A DNA stretch of 64,000 nucleotides from Ceratopteris richardii (GCA_020310875.1 MU260067.1:592501-656500), one strand, 5' to 3'; shown: positions 21,273-34,302, numbered from the stretch's first letter. Notes: generated from the letters alone by a model not told the origin. Program-made: numbers and translations.

Positions 21273-23635
21273 TCAGTCGATTTGAAAAATATTAGAAGGT
21301 TCAACATCCTCCATGTGTTTCCTCTGGCCTGATACTACACATTCACTTCTTCGTTGACATTGACTTTTCCATATGGCATAAGCTTCTTCGAAAGGGAAAG
21401 TTTCAAGGTCATTCTTAGAAACAAACAATCTAAGACATGTATCCAAGTTTTTATTCAATCTATTCCTCGTTGCATTTCTTATGAAAGTTAAGCTACTCCA
21501 TAGATGTTCATCTTCAACGGATCCAAGGATCATTGTTAGACACAAATTTGCTACTTTAAAATACTCCGATATAGATTCCTTCAAGAATGGAGATATATCG
21601 AGCTTTTTCCATAGTTTTGTCATTGCACCTGGATTCGAAGGATCTTTGACGAAGTCAAATTGCTCCCACATTGTTTGTCCAAATATCCCAGATTGTTTTT
21701 TTTAAAGATTTGGATTTATAATTCCTTCTAGAATCTTATCTCCTAAATATGCATTCTTTCCAAAATGATCGGATAATACTTGGACCTTTCTTTTAAAGTC
21801 ATTTGTTAGTAAGCTCTTGTCTTTTGCATGACTCCAATATAGGGGATGAAGTATGGCCATTGCTTCTAAGAGATCGTCTCGAGGAAATCTCTCTCTGATC
21901 TCAGAAGTCAGTTTATTACATCTGCTTATCTTTCACAAATATGCACAACCAACCTTTCTTATTGTATTGCAAAAAACTATCTTCTACACCAACTTGTAGC
22001 AACGATTCCCACTTGATAAATTCTTGTGAATCAAAACCTGATGTCTCAGAATGCAAAGTTTCTAAGCGCATACAAGTCATTTTTCTTGCTACCGCGTATT
22101 CCATTACATAAATATCTCTTGATTGAGAAACTTTTATCAAATTATTCATTTCTCTTAACAATGGTAACATTCCTCCAAGATAGAGAAGAGTTTCCACATC
22201 ACTTAGCATTTGCAACAAAGTGTGAGCTTTTCCTTTTTGTATTCCTTTACTTAAAGACATAATATTGACCACACCGATGACTGATTTATATTCTTCAAAA
22301 AGACGTTCTACAGGTCCAATAAGTGAAATCCATCTGGTGCCAATATTTTTTTTCAATTTTCTTCCCTTGCTTATCCCATCAGAGAAGCATTTAAACTCTT
22401 TAATATGCTTAGGACTTTTTGAAAAGAAAGCATATGCCTGGTGTACAAGATCTTCAACTATTTGTACGGAAACAAATTCTGACACAATTTTAAATGCCAA
22501 ATTTGTACGATGAGACATACAATGTATACCTAAAGCATATGGTGTATAGTTTTGTTGCAATTGAACACACAATCCATTTCTAAGCCCATGCATAACTGAG
22601 CATCCATCAACACCAATGCATACTATCTTTTGATTAATATCACATTGACATCCCTCCAATATTTGAAATGGAATCTAAAACAAGTTGCACCAACAAATTA
22701 GAAGTTGCACTTCCCTTTAGTTGAAAAGCACCAACAAATTTGGCTTTTCTTGCATAATTCTCCACAATATATGCATGGATACATACCCAAGAAGTGCAAT
22801 CCCTTGTTGTCACTTCGTCAAGGAAAATAGAAATAAAAGTAGCATTCGATAAACTTTTTTTCAGGTTAGATTTGATTACCTCTCCCATTGCTTTTGCAAA
22901 TTCCCATCCTGAAGATTCCGTCCAATATTGTGTCGAAAAACTTTGAATTCGTAATCCAATGAAATTCAATGGAACTCTCCACTTAGGATAATAAGAAATT
23001 GGTTTTCCAATGGACAAGATATGTAGCATAATTGAAAATTGCATTAATATGGCTTCATTATCTGATTTGAGCTTTCTCTAAAAAAGATGCATAAAGGATC
23101 TTTTATTCTCATTACTTTGCTCCAAAAGCAATAAATGAGAATTATAGGCATCTACATTCTGTAGATGCCTACATTCATCTTTTGTTTTCCATCTAATGAT
23201 GTTTTCCATTTTCCCTTCTACTTCTACCTTCTCATACATTTTACCCACATGTTTTTCAATGGTATCTAATTTCAATTGTAACTTGACTTGATTACCTAAT
23301 TTCCAACTACATGGTATACAAGTGGAAAATTTTGGTTCTTCTTCACCCTCAATTATCAAAGGCTCAATAAAAGGAAACTTTGTTATCCAAACTATTTTAA
23401 AAAGCCTTCCTATATCCCATTGACCCTTCTCTCTCTTCATACGTTTAGACAAAGAAGTGTCATTTGAGGTTTTCGACTCTGACACAGAGATGTTAGAGCA
23501 TGCAATCGGGGATAAAGTTGTAGGCTCAAGGGATGAGCTTGCTACACATGAAGAGCGCATGACATTCGAGCCTCCAATCCCTCCTTTAAGTGAATAAAAA
23601 TAAAAAATGGATTTTCTCTTAGGTCTTGAATCCAT
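21273..23635 (-). pseudogene. hAT-superfamily transposase, broken
   Basis: Four minus-strand frames make one decayed transposase. 23635-23078: N terminus with a basic start (MDSRPKRKS) and a possible zinc finger (CIPCSW...LDTIEKHVGK). 23044-22640: SNATFISIFLDEVTTRD with a likely catalytic Asp and an HAYIVENYARK block. 22659-21916: CIGVDGCSVMHGLRNG, YALGIHCMSHRTNLAF and NIGTRWISLIGPVERL. 21671-21273: the C-terminal dimerisation module with ILGSVEDEHLWSSLTFIRN and NLDTCLRLF. Order and motifs fit the hAT transposases related to animal ZNF862/KIAA1586-like genes. Stops or frameshifts lie near 23060, 22650 and 21700-21910. No terminal inverted repeats were found. Confidence 0.85.
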
Positions 23636-24351
23636 TACAACCTTTCCTTTTGCCTTTCATTGCATCTTAGTAGTTCCTGGATATATAGAAGACACACACA
23701 TGAACACACCCATGAGAGAAGCATTTGAAATCTTCCAACACTAATCCTATGTCCATCATTAAAAGGCGCTCTTCATAATAGCCCAGGCTTTGTAACAAAA
23801 AAAGGGAAGACAATTGAAAAATGGGATATAAGCACGTAGTCTATGCAAATTCTCTATCATCACTATTAGGTGCTTTTCTTAACAGCTCCGACAATGTATC
23901 CAAGAAGAGGACGAACAAATGAAAACATACACACGTAACCCATTCAGAGAGAGAAAAAAGGACATACCTCTTAATTCTGCACATTGTAGAAGATCGCAGT
24001 AAGCACTAAGCATGTTGAATTGGATGGGGAAAAAACTTCTGTGACTCGGACCCGCTGATGGCGAAAGCTCTGTTTTGTTGAGAACTCCTGAACCTGAACT
24101 CGGACCTACTGATGGCGAAAGCTATGCTTTGTTGAGAACTCATAAAGCAATGGAGATGGCGAATGAAAATCATCACTGTGAGAATACGAATTCGTGAATC
24201 TGGCAAATATTGCAAGATCATCGACTTAGGGTTTCTTGAAATTGGGCTATTTTAATGCTCCTAAGTTTAACCAAATATAGCAAATACTTTTCCAGATCAG
24301 TTTAAATTTTCCTTTGGCCTAATATTCGCCCTTAAATATTTCACTGTCTCA
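23636..24351. other. No gene; contains a 54-bp direct repeat
   Basis: Upstream flank of the hAT relic. Two copies of a 54-bp unit ('ctcggacc', 'ctgatggcgaaagct', 'tttgttgagaactc') start at 24045 and 24099. No promoter is evident. Confidence 0.5.
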
Positions 24352-26096
24352 CATATACATGCAAACATACACTAGCATACATTTCACTTGCATACACATG
24401 TCTCATGCATTCATGCATCATTACTCATGCATTATATACCTCATACATGTATACATAATCATGCATCTACTAACATGCATACACAAACATACATACATAA
24501 CATGCATACACTAACACACATGCATGGACATACATGCACTAACACACATGTATGAACATGCATACACAAACATGCAAATATATCTCACATGCATACATAC
24601 ACATGCATAAATGAATATGCATACATAACATGCATACATTCCTATCATGAACTTACATGCACTAACACACATGCATGAACATACATGCACTAACACACAT
24701 GCATGAACATGTATACACTTACACACATGCATGAACATACATGCACTAACACACATGCATGAACATACATACACTCATACATGAACATGCATACATGCAT
24801 ACACAAACATGCAAACATATCTTACATGCATACATGCACATGCATACTTTAACACACATACATGCATACATGCATGCACAATATGAACATGCATACATAA
24901 CTTACATGCACTAAAACACATATATGCATACATGCACACACATAAATGAACATGCATACATAACATGCATACATTCCTATCATGAACTTACATGCACTAA
25001 CACACATGCATGAACATACATGCACTAACACACATGCATGAACATACATGCACTAACACACATCTAACATGCATTAACATATGCATGTACTAACATCTAA
25101 CATCTATGCACTAACTAATATCTAACATCCATTAACATATGCATGCACTAACATCTAACATCTATGCATTAACTAACGTCTAACATGAATTAACATACGC
25201 ATGCACTAACTATGCATACATTTACTAACATTTAACATACAATAACATATGCATGTATTAACATCTAACATACAATAACATATACATGCACTAACATGCA
25301 TTAACATACACATGCACTAACATGGCTAACATTCACTAACATGCACTAACATTTAACATGGATACAAACACTCATTAAATCTAATGCATTTTTAATAAGT
25401 TTCTATCATAAGCTAGCAAGTAAGGGTTGGAGAAGCTTGGCTAATGGATAAGGAAAGCAAAGGATAAATGATTGGATAAGCAGAAGTTGGCTAAATATGA
25501 TGAAATCTTTGAGAAAGATAAGGGATAATGGCTAAATGGATCCTCCTTTTGGTAACCTGGAACTCATAAAAGAGGTTTAGGAATTCAAATCATATATATG
25601 CAATCACACACATATCCATCATACCCTCCATTTCATACCAAATATACATAAAAAACTCTTTAGTCATTCATATAATTCATCTCAAACAAACATACTTAAT
25701 GCATATGCATGACATAAATTAAATAAAAGTAAAAAAAAAACAATAATACTTACTACATGTAAATAAAATATATAAATTAAAATAAAAGTAATAATCCTAA
25801 GATAAGTTACTAATTAAAACATACACTCACACATAAATACTTATACACATAAAAACATATACTTTCATAAATGCAAATACACTCCATATATTTTTCAGTA
25901 TATATTTAATAAATATATTTAAACATAAATACAACATAAAAAACATGAACATAATATATATAAAGTAAAATATTAAAATATATAAACATAAAAAAGAAAG
26001 AAAGAAATAAAATATTTAATATATATAAGCTATAAAAATAAAAAAAGAAATAAAATAAATATTAAAAACCCCTCTCACTCACTCTCTCTCTCTCAA

Positions 26097-26152
<56 letters not shown>

Positions 26153-26241
26153 GTGGCCCGTCCGTCGGCTGCAGGGGGAGAGAAAAATGAGATTAAAAAA
26201 CAACATAAAATAAAAAATAAAAAACCTTTCTCTCACTCTCA

Positions 26242-26316
<75 letters not shown>

Positions 26317-26438
26317 GTGGCCCGTCCATCGATTTTAGGGGGAGAGAAAGATGAGATTAAAAAAAACATAAAATAAAAAATAAAATAAGAAATAAAAAAG
26401 AAAAAATAAAAAAACCTTTCACTCTCTCTCTCTTTCTC

Positions 26439-26487
<49 letters not shown>

Positions 26488-27061
26488 TCTGCATCGGATG
26501 CATCCGTCGGCTGCAATGAGGGAGGAAAGAAGAAGTTTTAAAATAAATAAAAAAAAAATGAATAATAAAAAAAATATTCTCTCTCTCTCACTCTCTCTCT
26601 CTCCCTCTCTCTCTCTCTCTATGTGTGTGCTGCGCGCACAGCGCTCTGCACTACCGACAGAGAGGAGAGGGAAAGGGAGGGAGAAAGAAAGACATTAAAG
26701 AAGGGGGAAGAAAAAAGAAGGAAGAAGAGGAAAAGAAAAAGGAGAAAAGGAGAAGGAAAATAAAAAATGAAAAAGAAAGAAAGGAAAGAAGAAAATAAGG
26801 AAAAAAGAAAAAAAATGTCCCTCATTGTCTGCGTTGACAAAAATAAAAGACAAAAAAAATTGTTTTTCATTGAATGAATTGCAAAAGCAAGAGAGATGGT
26901 CTTCTCTCTCCTCCTGCCAAGGACATCATGGAAATGAGTGCACAAACAAACATAGCCTAGAGCATAGAGTAAATAGAGTACCTGAAAATTAACATGAGCT
27001 TGTGAGTACGACTCCTCTCCTTATATATATGAGAGTAGCCCACCATAGCCGACATTTTCCC
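24352..27061. repeat. 2.7-kb duplicated block, right copy
   Basis: Right copy of the block at 13985-16610: CATGCATACA-type array (24352-25370), AT-rich centre, GA/CT compound units (about 26070-26660), purine-rich stretch (26660-26820) and the TATA box at 27020-27030 on the minus strand. It differs from the left copy by a short deletion near 25600, an added 'cactcacacataaatac' segment near 25830 and longer CT runs. It ends abruptly at 'acattttccc', joined to chromovirus gag. Confidence 0.9.
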
Positions 27062-27388
27062 ACTCAATCCATGCTTCAAGATCCTCTCCAATTTTCTTCT
27101 CACCATCAAATTCATTTAATTTTGCTCTTTTAAACACTTGCTTAAGTGCAGATTCACCTGCATCATCATCGTCTTTAGTTCATGGTGTAGTCTAGCTCTA
27201 CGTGCATTCGATGTGCCCACACCATTGCCACCTTCATCATTGAGGTCCATGAAAGCATTTGCAGTGCCCTCTTTTTGTTTGTTGGATCTTTCTTTATGTA
27301 ATTGTGCATTCAATCTATGAATAAGCTCCTCTTGTTCTTCTATCTTCTTCTTCTAAGCCTGCATCTTGTCCCGGAATCCAACTCTCCT
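27062..27388 (-). pseudogene. Chromovirus gag N-terminal fragment
   Basis: The minus strand encodes the gag start region: coiled coil, FMDLNDEGGNG, GTSNARRAR and the acidic linker. The start codon (27364) is followed by a stop three codons later, and the remaining gag is cut off at 27062 by the junction with the 2.7-kb repeat. The degenerate primer site (27385-27397) and LTR-D follow. It is the 5' end of a copy whose body was lost. Confidence 0.85.
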
Positions 27389-27399
27389 CTGATACCACT

Positions 27400-28560
27400 T
27401 GTAGCAAGTCTTCTAACCTTGAATCACAATCCCACACAGAATAATAGACTTTGGCACAACAAGATATAAAGAAGAAAAACAGAGCATATGCAGAACAAGA
27501 AGAGATAGAATTTTATTATCTGTGCTGATTTACATGTAGTTCTGATTTGCAATTCAAAATCTATCAAATAGCTTCAATGTGAAGCCTCATCCACCCGACC
27601 ACCCTCGAGGTGATCTCAATCCCAATCTCAATCACAATCACAATGACAATCAGAATCACAATCTCAATCCCAATCTCAATCTCAATCGTAATCTCAAAAG
27701 CTGAAAATGATCGTGATCAATGTATGACCATCATCCTTCCCTATCTCTCACTCTTTGTCTTTTTGGATCCACACCTTTTGCCAGCACATGACCAATCATG
27801 CCTTCCTAGACATGCACTCTTAGAATCTGCATGCTCCAAGATAGTGTCTTTTCGCATGTCTCATGCAAGACTTCAAGACCACCCATGCATCTACTTTTCA
27901 TATCCACCTCAAGAATCGTACCTGCAAAAATAGAGGCGATTGCTACAACACACTCACACACATGTCAATCACCCAAAATAACCCATATACCCATGTGGGT
28001 TTTCTAAATCCGCAAACATGAATAAGATGAATAAAGGCTGCTTAAATAAAAGGGGTGTTGGAAAAGGGCACTTTTCCAAGGCCTATAACTCAAAAACGGT
28101 GAGAAATTAGCTTAAACTTGTGAGAGACAAAAATATTCAGTTCTTAAATTTGTACAATAGTGTTGGAGATGCCTCTGGTCCAAATCTGCTTCCAGATATC
28201 ACTTTTGGGTCCTGCAAAATTGGAAATTCTAGAGAGATGAAAAAACATGAAAAATCTCATCGTTAACCTATCTTCATGGGATCAAATGAGACATAAAACA
28301 TAGGAACTACAAAAAATTCAATCAGGTAAAGTTTCTCTACTAAGAATATCTATTTTTCTCTCATACAAGACTTTTTCAGATTCCTTCATCTTCATGCTCA
28401 AATTTAACACACAAATTTCATGCGAGAACTTCCTAGAGAGAGAATGTAAAAACTTATTGCTACAAAATTTTGCAAACATGATGAGAATATCCTAAACATA
28501 CAATTTCATTATTACCAACACATCTTTTTTTTGGTGGAAAAATCAATATGGCATCTTACA
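27400..28560 (-). mobile_element. LTR-D, full-length and shared
   Basis: 1161 bp, from TGTAGCAAG (one change from TGTAACAAG) to CATCTTACA. On its left lie a primer site (TGGTATCAGAG on the minus strand) and gag; on its right lies the polypurine tract complement 'attctccccctctttt' (28561). It is therefore a 5' LTR for the truncated copy to the left and a 3' LTR for copy 3 to the right. The hexamer array is at 27613-27698. Confidence 0.93.
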
Positions 28561-28583
28561 ATTCTCCCCCTCTTTTACAAACT

Positions 28584-29812
28584 CTATCCTCCGTGTTGGA
28601 AAGAAGGATAATGTTTCATAAACGCATCGAAAACAACCCATGTTGAATCTCCAATAGGATATGCAAACCACTTCACTAAAATTTCCACTATTTCACAATT
28701 CCTAAGATGTCTTATTCTCCTATCCATTATAACTTCTGGTTCAAGCTCAAAAGTGGCATCTTCCTTCCACTTAGATTTGTCCTCCAAAACATGATTAACA
28801 TCAAAGTGTTAGGCAGGTCAAGTAAATATACAAAAAAACCAACTTTCTTTAAGATTTTAAAAGGACTAGCATAACGTGGAGACAATCGATGATCTTTGCC
28901 TAAAACCAGATTTGATTTAGAAGGATTCACTTTCAAAAAATACAGATCATTTGTTCTAAATTCCAAGGGTCTCTTTTTGAGATTTCTAAGCATCTTTCAT
29001 GTTCTTCCTTACCTTATTTAGCTCGAAATCCATGTTTTCAAGCATCTCTTTTGATATCTTAACCTGATTTTGTGAATTAAAAAGTGAATGCGACAGCAAA
29101 TAATTATAGCCATACATTGTTGCTTAATAGAGGAATGCCATGCACTATTATATGCATACTCAAGCAAAGGTAAATATTCAGTCCAATTGTTTTGCTTATC
29201 ATTCACATACATACGTAACATATCATCAAGCACCCTATTAGTCCTCTCAGTCTCACCATCAGTTTGAGGATGAAATGCAGTACTCATGCGTAATTCTGTT
29301 CCTATGGATTGAAAGGTTGCTTTCCAAAAATTAGATGTAAACCTTGCATCCCTATCAGAAAATATACTTTTTGGTATACCATGTAACCTAAAAATTTCTT
29401 TATGAAAAGTTTAGTAACATGCAAAGCTGTATCATTTTTCCTCATGGGAAGAAAATGTGCCATCTTTGTAAGATGGCCCACGACAACAAAGATGGTACCA
29501 TGCCCACTTCTAGTCACAGAAAACTTTGTGATGAAATCCACAGAGATGGATTTTCATTTTTGATTAGGCACATCTAATGGTTGTAACATGCCAGGATTCT
29601 TATTAAATTTAGCCTTAACCTATTGACATTTGAAACATTCTTTCACATACCTCTTAATATCATATTTAATACGTGGCCAGTAATATGAAGGTTTCACTTT
29701 TGCATAAGTCCTAGAAAAGCCAGGGTGTGTAGAGAAAGGTGCATCATGACAATCATGCATAATCTTTTCTTTCAAAACATATTTGGAAGACATACATAAA
29801 TGAGAATTATTC
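28584..29812 (-). pseudogene. Chromovirus copy 3 integrase, first segment
   Basis: Minus-strand pieces in order: zinc-binding domain with HDCHDAPFSTHPGFSRTYAKV and YVKECFKCQ (29847-29620); core start MDFITKFSVTRSG (29541); STAFHPQTDGETERTNRVLDDM (29287) with the catalytic Glu; GPF-type ASPFKILKKVG; and the chromodomain-like tail EVIMDRRIRHLRNCEIVEIL (28787-28584). Frameshifts occur near 29390 and 29110, and the spacer before the tail is shortened (about 28805). At about 29812 it fuses to gag zinc-knuckle sequence, skipping RT, RNase H and protease. Confidence 0.88.
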
Positions 29813-30257
29813 AAAAGTGCGATGTCCTTGTTCTCCACAAAAAGCAAAGTCCCAATCTTTTAGCCCACTCCAAGAAATCAGAATCATGCTGCCAGTGCAC
29901 AACTTCTTACTTCTTAGGTGTATCGGTCTGGTTCGGCTTAGTTTTTCCTCCTTGAACATTAATAGAGTTAGTCGATTTTTGTCCATTCTGATTTATTGAA
30001 ATAGGTCTTAGGGGTCAATGTCCTGTTGAGATAAACCTTGATTTGAATGTCTTTTTCATATTAAACTTCTCCACCTTCTCAAAGTTTTCTGCTTTTGCAA
30101 TTGCATCAAGAAAATCTACACAGCCGGACCCCTTTACTTGATAGCGAAGCTCTTCTCGCAAACCCTCAATAAATTTTCTCTTCAAGGAATCTCTAGAAAC
30201 TTCTAGTGCATACTTACGTAAACGCAAAAAAATCTCCTGATATTCTTCAACAGACAA
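29813..30257 (-). pseudogene. Chromovirus copy 3 gag segment
   Basis: The minus strand carries the zinc-knuckle area (29813-29880, with the CGEQGH region altered) and the end of the gag core, LSVEEYQEIFLRLRKYALEV, EGLREELRYQVKGSGCVDFLDAIAKAENF (30257-30015). At about 30257 ('cagacaagttt') it switches to integrase sequence. It is sandwiched between two integrase segments, which is not a normal gene order. Confidence 0.85.
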
Positions 30258-31278
30258 GTTTCTTTAAGATTTTAAAAGGAGCAATATAACGTGGAGACAA
30301 TCAATGATCTTTGCCTAAAACCAGATTTGATTTAGAAGGATTCACTTTCAAAGAAACCAGATCATTTTTTCTAGATTCCAAGGGTCTCTTTTTGAGATCA
30401 TGATATAATTTCTAATGTTTCTATGCATCTTCATGTTCTTCCTTACCTTATTTAGCTCGAAATTTATGTTTTCAAGCATCTGTTTGGATACCTCAACCTG
30501 ATTTTGTGAATTAAAAAGTGATTGTGACAGCAAAGAATTATAGCCATACATTGCTTCAAAAGGTGTCATCTTAATAGAGGAATGCCATGCACTATTATAT
30601 GCATACTCAACCAAAGGGAAATATTTAGTCTAGTTGTTTTGCTTATCATTCACATACATAAAATACATATCCTCAAGCACCCGGTTAACCCTCTCGGTCT
30701 CACCATTAGTTTGAGGATGAAATGTAGTACTCATGCATAATTCTGTTCCTATGGATTGAAAGGTTGCTTTCCAGAAATTAGATGTAAACCTTGCATCCCT
30801 ATCAGAAGTGATACCTTTAGGTATACCATGTAACCTAAAAATTTCTTTGATGAAAAGTTTAGAAACATGCAAAGCTGTATCAGTTTTCCTCATGGGAAGA
30901 AAATCTGCCATCTTTTTAAGACGGTCCAGGACAACAAAGATGGTATCATGCCCACTTCTGGTCACATGCAATTTTGTTATGAAATCCATAGACATGGATT
31001 CCCATTTTTGATCAGGCACATCTAATGGTTGTAACACGTTAGGACTCCTTTTAAATTCAGCCTTAACCTGTTGACATTTCAAACATTCATTCACATACCT
31101 CTTAATATCATATTTCATCAATAATATGAAGCTTTCACTTTTGCATAAGTCCTAGAAAAGCCAAGGTGTGCAGAGAAAGGTGCATCATGACAGTCATGTA
31201 GAATCTTTTCTTTCAAAATAGATTATGAAGAAATACATAAACCAAAATTACAATACAAATCATTATTTTTCAAATGAA
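30258..31278 (-). pseudogene. Chromovirus copy 3 integrase, second segment
   Basis: A second integrase in the same copy. 31121-30630 encodes KYDIKRYVNECLKCQQVKAEF, MDFITKLHVTRSGHD, TSDRDARFTSNFWKATFQSIGTEL and NGETERVNRVLEDM, so all three catalytic acidic residues (D, D, E) and the CxxC pair are visible. 30614-30348 continues with the AMYGYNSLL and LENINFELNKVRKNMK linker. It ends near 30258 inside the GPF module. A stop follows NDKQNN, and the copy fuses to gag at about 31279. Confidence 0.88.
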
Positions 31279-31508
31279 ACAAACCCTCAATAAATTTGCT
31301 CTTCATGGCATCTCTAGAAATTTCTAGTGCATACTTATGTAAACGCAAAAAATTCTCCTTATATTCTTCACCTGACAAGTAATATCTATTATCCTCATAT
31401 CGCTTGAAAGAGTAGAATTCCATTTTCTTTTCCATCGGATAATATGGAGAACAATAACAATTCTCTGCTTTCTCTCGAAACTCTTTCCGGAGGATCGGAC
31501 CTTCACGT
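31279..31508 (-). pseudogene. Chromovirus copy 3 gag, part before insertion
   Basis: The minus strand encodes EFREKAENCYCSPYYPMEKKMEFYSFKRYEDNRYYL and the RLHKYALEISRDAMKSKF-type block. The gene resumes at 34303 after a 2.8-kb insertion: the expected joined order 'ttca-cgt/tgttcttgtct' is seen uninterrupted in copies 1 and 4. Confidence 0.8.
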
Positions 31509-34302
31509 TGTCGCGAAGTTCTCAAAAGAAGGGTGAGAGTGGGACTTTTGTATCCAGTACTAAGAGATCAACTTCGAGATGCATAATTGCACCCATAGAG
31601 TGAGAGAGAGACCAATTACTCTTGGTAACTTGAGGCTTTCTGATGAACCACAAGAGTCATATCATGTTTGAAGAGATAGTAAATAAAATAGCAGCAACTT
31701 TCAGCAAGTACTTTCCAAGATTGCTAGCAAAGACGGAGCTATAAGATAGTACTGTAAACTAATATTGCCCCACCAAAATGATACTTGGAAATGACAAACC
31801 AAGCTGTGGTGCCATATCAGGGTCGCCAGATCTGACTCAGAGAGGATACATGAATATAATTAGGCAGATCGTATGGCCAAAACCGGAACCTCTCTAGCAC
31901 ACGATATATCTGAAAAAATTAAAATACTCGAAGATGCATCCTAGTAGGGTGCATGATTACAATGGCAGGTAGCCTGCATCCTGACATTCATAGACCCATA
32001 AGAGAATCCATTGAAAGCTCAAAATACCTTCCCGCAAAACCAAACATGTGAAACTTTTGGCTGGAGTCTCAAGACTGTGATTAATCCCGATCTATATGGG
32101 CATATATCGTTTGAACACGTGCTTTTCTGCAACAGCACTTCCAGCGCATATCCCCCTTAAAGCACCGGCAAAGGCAGCAGCTCGAGGACCCCTCTAATAT
32201 CGTTTCTGTAAGTTCTTAGTCTTAAAAGAAGTATTTGTTTAGCAATACTCCTCAAGTGCAAGGTTCAAAATCCAAATGAACTATTTGTAGGTCATGTTCT
32301 TTCCAGACATTACTAGGAAAGAAGACGTATAAGTAGTTCAACATACATAGTTCAATTTGTGTTTTTAAATCTAACCACTATAGTGTCGACATATCTAACA
32401 AATTTATAAGTGCAGTAGAGAGTTTCTACATGAAGAACAACAGATTAGCAAATGTATACACCATCAACTTGAAATATCCTAATTTCATAACTCCCGGTTG
32501 GTTCACAAGGAATATTAACTTGGCTGTTATCAACTTCCCATAACAGCACAGTAGCACGTGTACTCCTGAACATGCTTTCATTACGCATTATTAGGAAATT
32601 TCCCCACCCACTTTCTCCATGAGCTTTTCCTATGCTTTTAGCTTCTTGTCCCTGGCCATAACAAAAAAGAGGTATGATATTTTTATACAGAAATACAACT
32701 TCAACTTCTTATCCTTCATAACTTTACAGTTCACTTAGCCATTATAAGGACCTCATTTCCTCGGCAATAATTTACGTCAGAGAACTCTTCGCATTAGCAT
32801 TATACAGAGACAAATACAATTGTTTCCCTCACCGTGAGCATCTTCGACATTTACTGTACAATCTCCATGCTTTGCTGTCATATGTTCACTAGTAAAACGT
32901 TGTAGACTTAAAGCCGGTTTCTATAACAACTTCAATCATATAGAGTGAACCTTTAATGACAAGGAAATATTCAAAGTCTGAAACTACCTTTCCTCCTCCA
33001 TGAACAGTTGTGCCCTTTCCTCCATTTGTAATGAGTAAAAGAAACCTCTCACAAGCCGAATCTACAGATGCCTTCACTCTGGAGTATCCAGATTGAAGAA
33101 ATTCCCTTAGGATGCGTTTCAAGAGTACTCTTCAACCAAACTTCCCTTCAGATCTAATTAACTTCACTCCTCAGTTAAATAACTAATCCACAACTTCTCA
33201 GAAAACACTGAACGATGTCCGTCGAATCTTTGCACTCTTTAGCCACATCCCCCAGATTGATCCTTTGCCTCTTTGATATCCCCCAACCCAGTTGTTTACT
33301 GAGCCTTCAGTAATCACAAGATGAGAGATTCCACAGATATCATGGTGAAATGGGTAGCATGAGCATCGGAGCTCCTTCCAACGACTGCACGTCTGATCTT
33401 GCTTCTCTAAGTGCTGTTGTAGATGTTGGCCTTCATATTAGCATCAAAACCCTGAGCGACTCGCGTGTGCTCCCTGACATGCCAGGAGCTGAGGAGTTTT
33501 GCATCGCTACCAGTATTCTCTGACCTGCCAAGCCCCCAAGAGAGAGCCTCTTCTCGAGTCTTCCTTTTTGTCCCATTCATGTGATGCCGCCCTCATTCCC
33601 TACTTGGTCGCTTCCTTTCATAAGAGCAGCCGCCTTTTCTCTTAGGTGTCCTTTAATGGGCTTGTAGTTTTATTGAGAGCAACAAAGACTAGATTGGCTA
33701 CACGTTATGCAGCTTCGGGAAGATTGATGAGGGTGTGTTCATATGTTCAGTCGAGACTTAAACCATCCTATTTGTCACTTCAAACTTGAGAACTTGAGCC
33801 TTAACCTCTTAGTCGAAAAAAGCAAGAAAAACTATATATGAACATTCATATGCATTTCTCTTTTATCTTATTGATGCACACACGTGCATAGATATATGAG
33901 CATTCATATTAGGATAGAAACACATGTATATAGATGAACATATGTACTTTTTCTTCCACACAAGTGCTTCGTAAAATATATACGTATATGTTGCTAGCAT
34001 GTACAAACACACATCACATACTCAAGTGCAAGGAAATCGGCTAGCATACACTCAGATATACAGATGCAAATGCTCTTGCACGTACAAGAAATATGTAAAG
34101 AGAAACAATCCGTGCTTCAAATCATCAATCATTATGCATCCGAAACAATGATATCAAACAACACTACATGATGGAAGCAGTATATAAAGGATTGAAATCA
34201 CTCATTTTATTTCTTCTGCACGACTTCATCCTCGGTGAATGTTGTCGTCAACTAGTACATAAGAACTTTGATAGCAGGTATAAACTGAAATCATGACCAC
34301 AA
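31509..34302. mobile_element. Unidentified 2.8-kb insertion in gag
   Basis: Comparison with copies 1 and 4 shows this stretch interrupts gag at one point. The flanks are CACGT (31504-31508) and CATGT (34303-34307), possibly a 5-bp target duplication with one change. The ends read TGTCGCG and ACCACAA. I see no LTRs, terminal inverted repeats or transposase. It holds one short ORF (32889-33122) and no other recognisable gene. It may be a non-autonomous element or captured DNA. Confidence 0.6.
32889..33122 (-). CDS. Hypothetical 77-residue ORF
   Basis: A minus-strand frame with REFLQSGYSRVKASVDSACE, a Gly/Lys-rich middle and SDFEYFLVIKGSLYMIEVVI. The segment looks protein-like (alternating hydrophobics, a FEYF..IKG..Y.IEV strand pattern) and faintly recalls the conserved C-terminal part of plant DUF506 proteins. 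The similarity is too weak to assign. It lies in the unidentified insertion and may be a captured exon fragment. Confidence 0.3.
   Translation of the reverse strand: MKRILREFLQSGYSRVKASVDSACERFLLLITNGGKGTTVHGGGKVVSDFEYFLVIKGSLYMIEVVIETGFKSTTFY

Noticed and set aside
13985..27061. The 2.6-2.7-kb duplicated block as LTRs of a giant retrotransposon
   Set aside because: No primer site after the presumed 5' LTR, no polypurine tract before the 3' one, no TG...CA edges and no gag-pol between; target duplication not seen.
31859..31912. tRNA primer-like string near 'tggtgccatatcaggg'
   Set aside because: The reverse complement resembles no primer site with an adjacent LTR end, and the stretch lacks LTRs.
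32889..33122. Assignment to the DUF506 family
   Set aside because: Only a vague strand pattern matches; the conserved Cys-containing motif is not there. Left as hypothetical.
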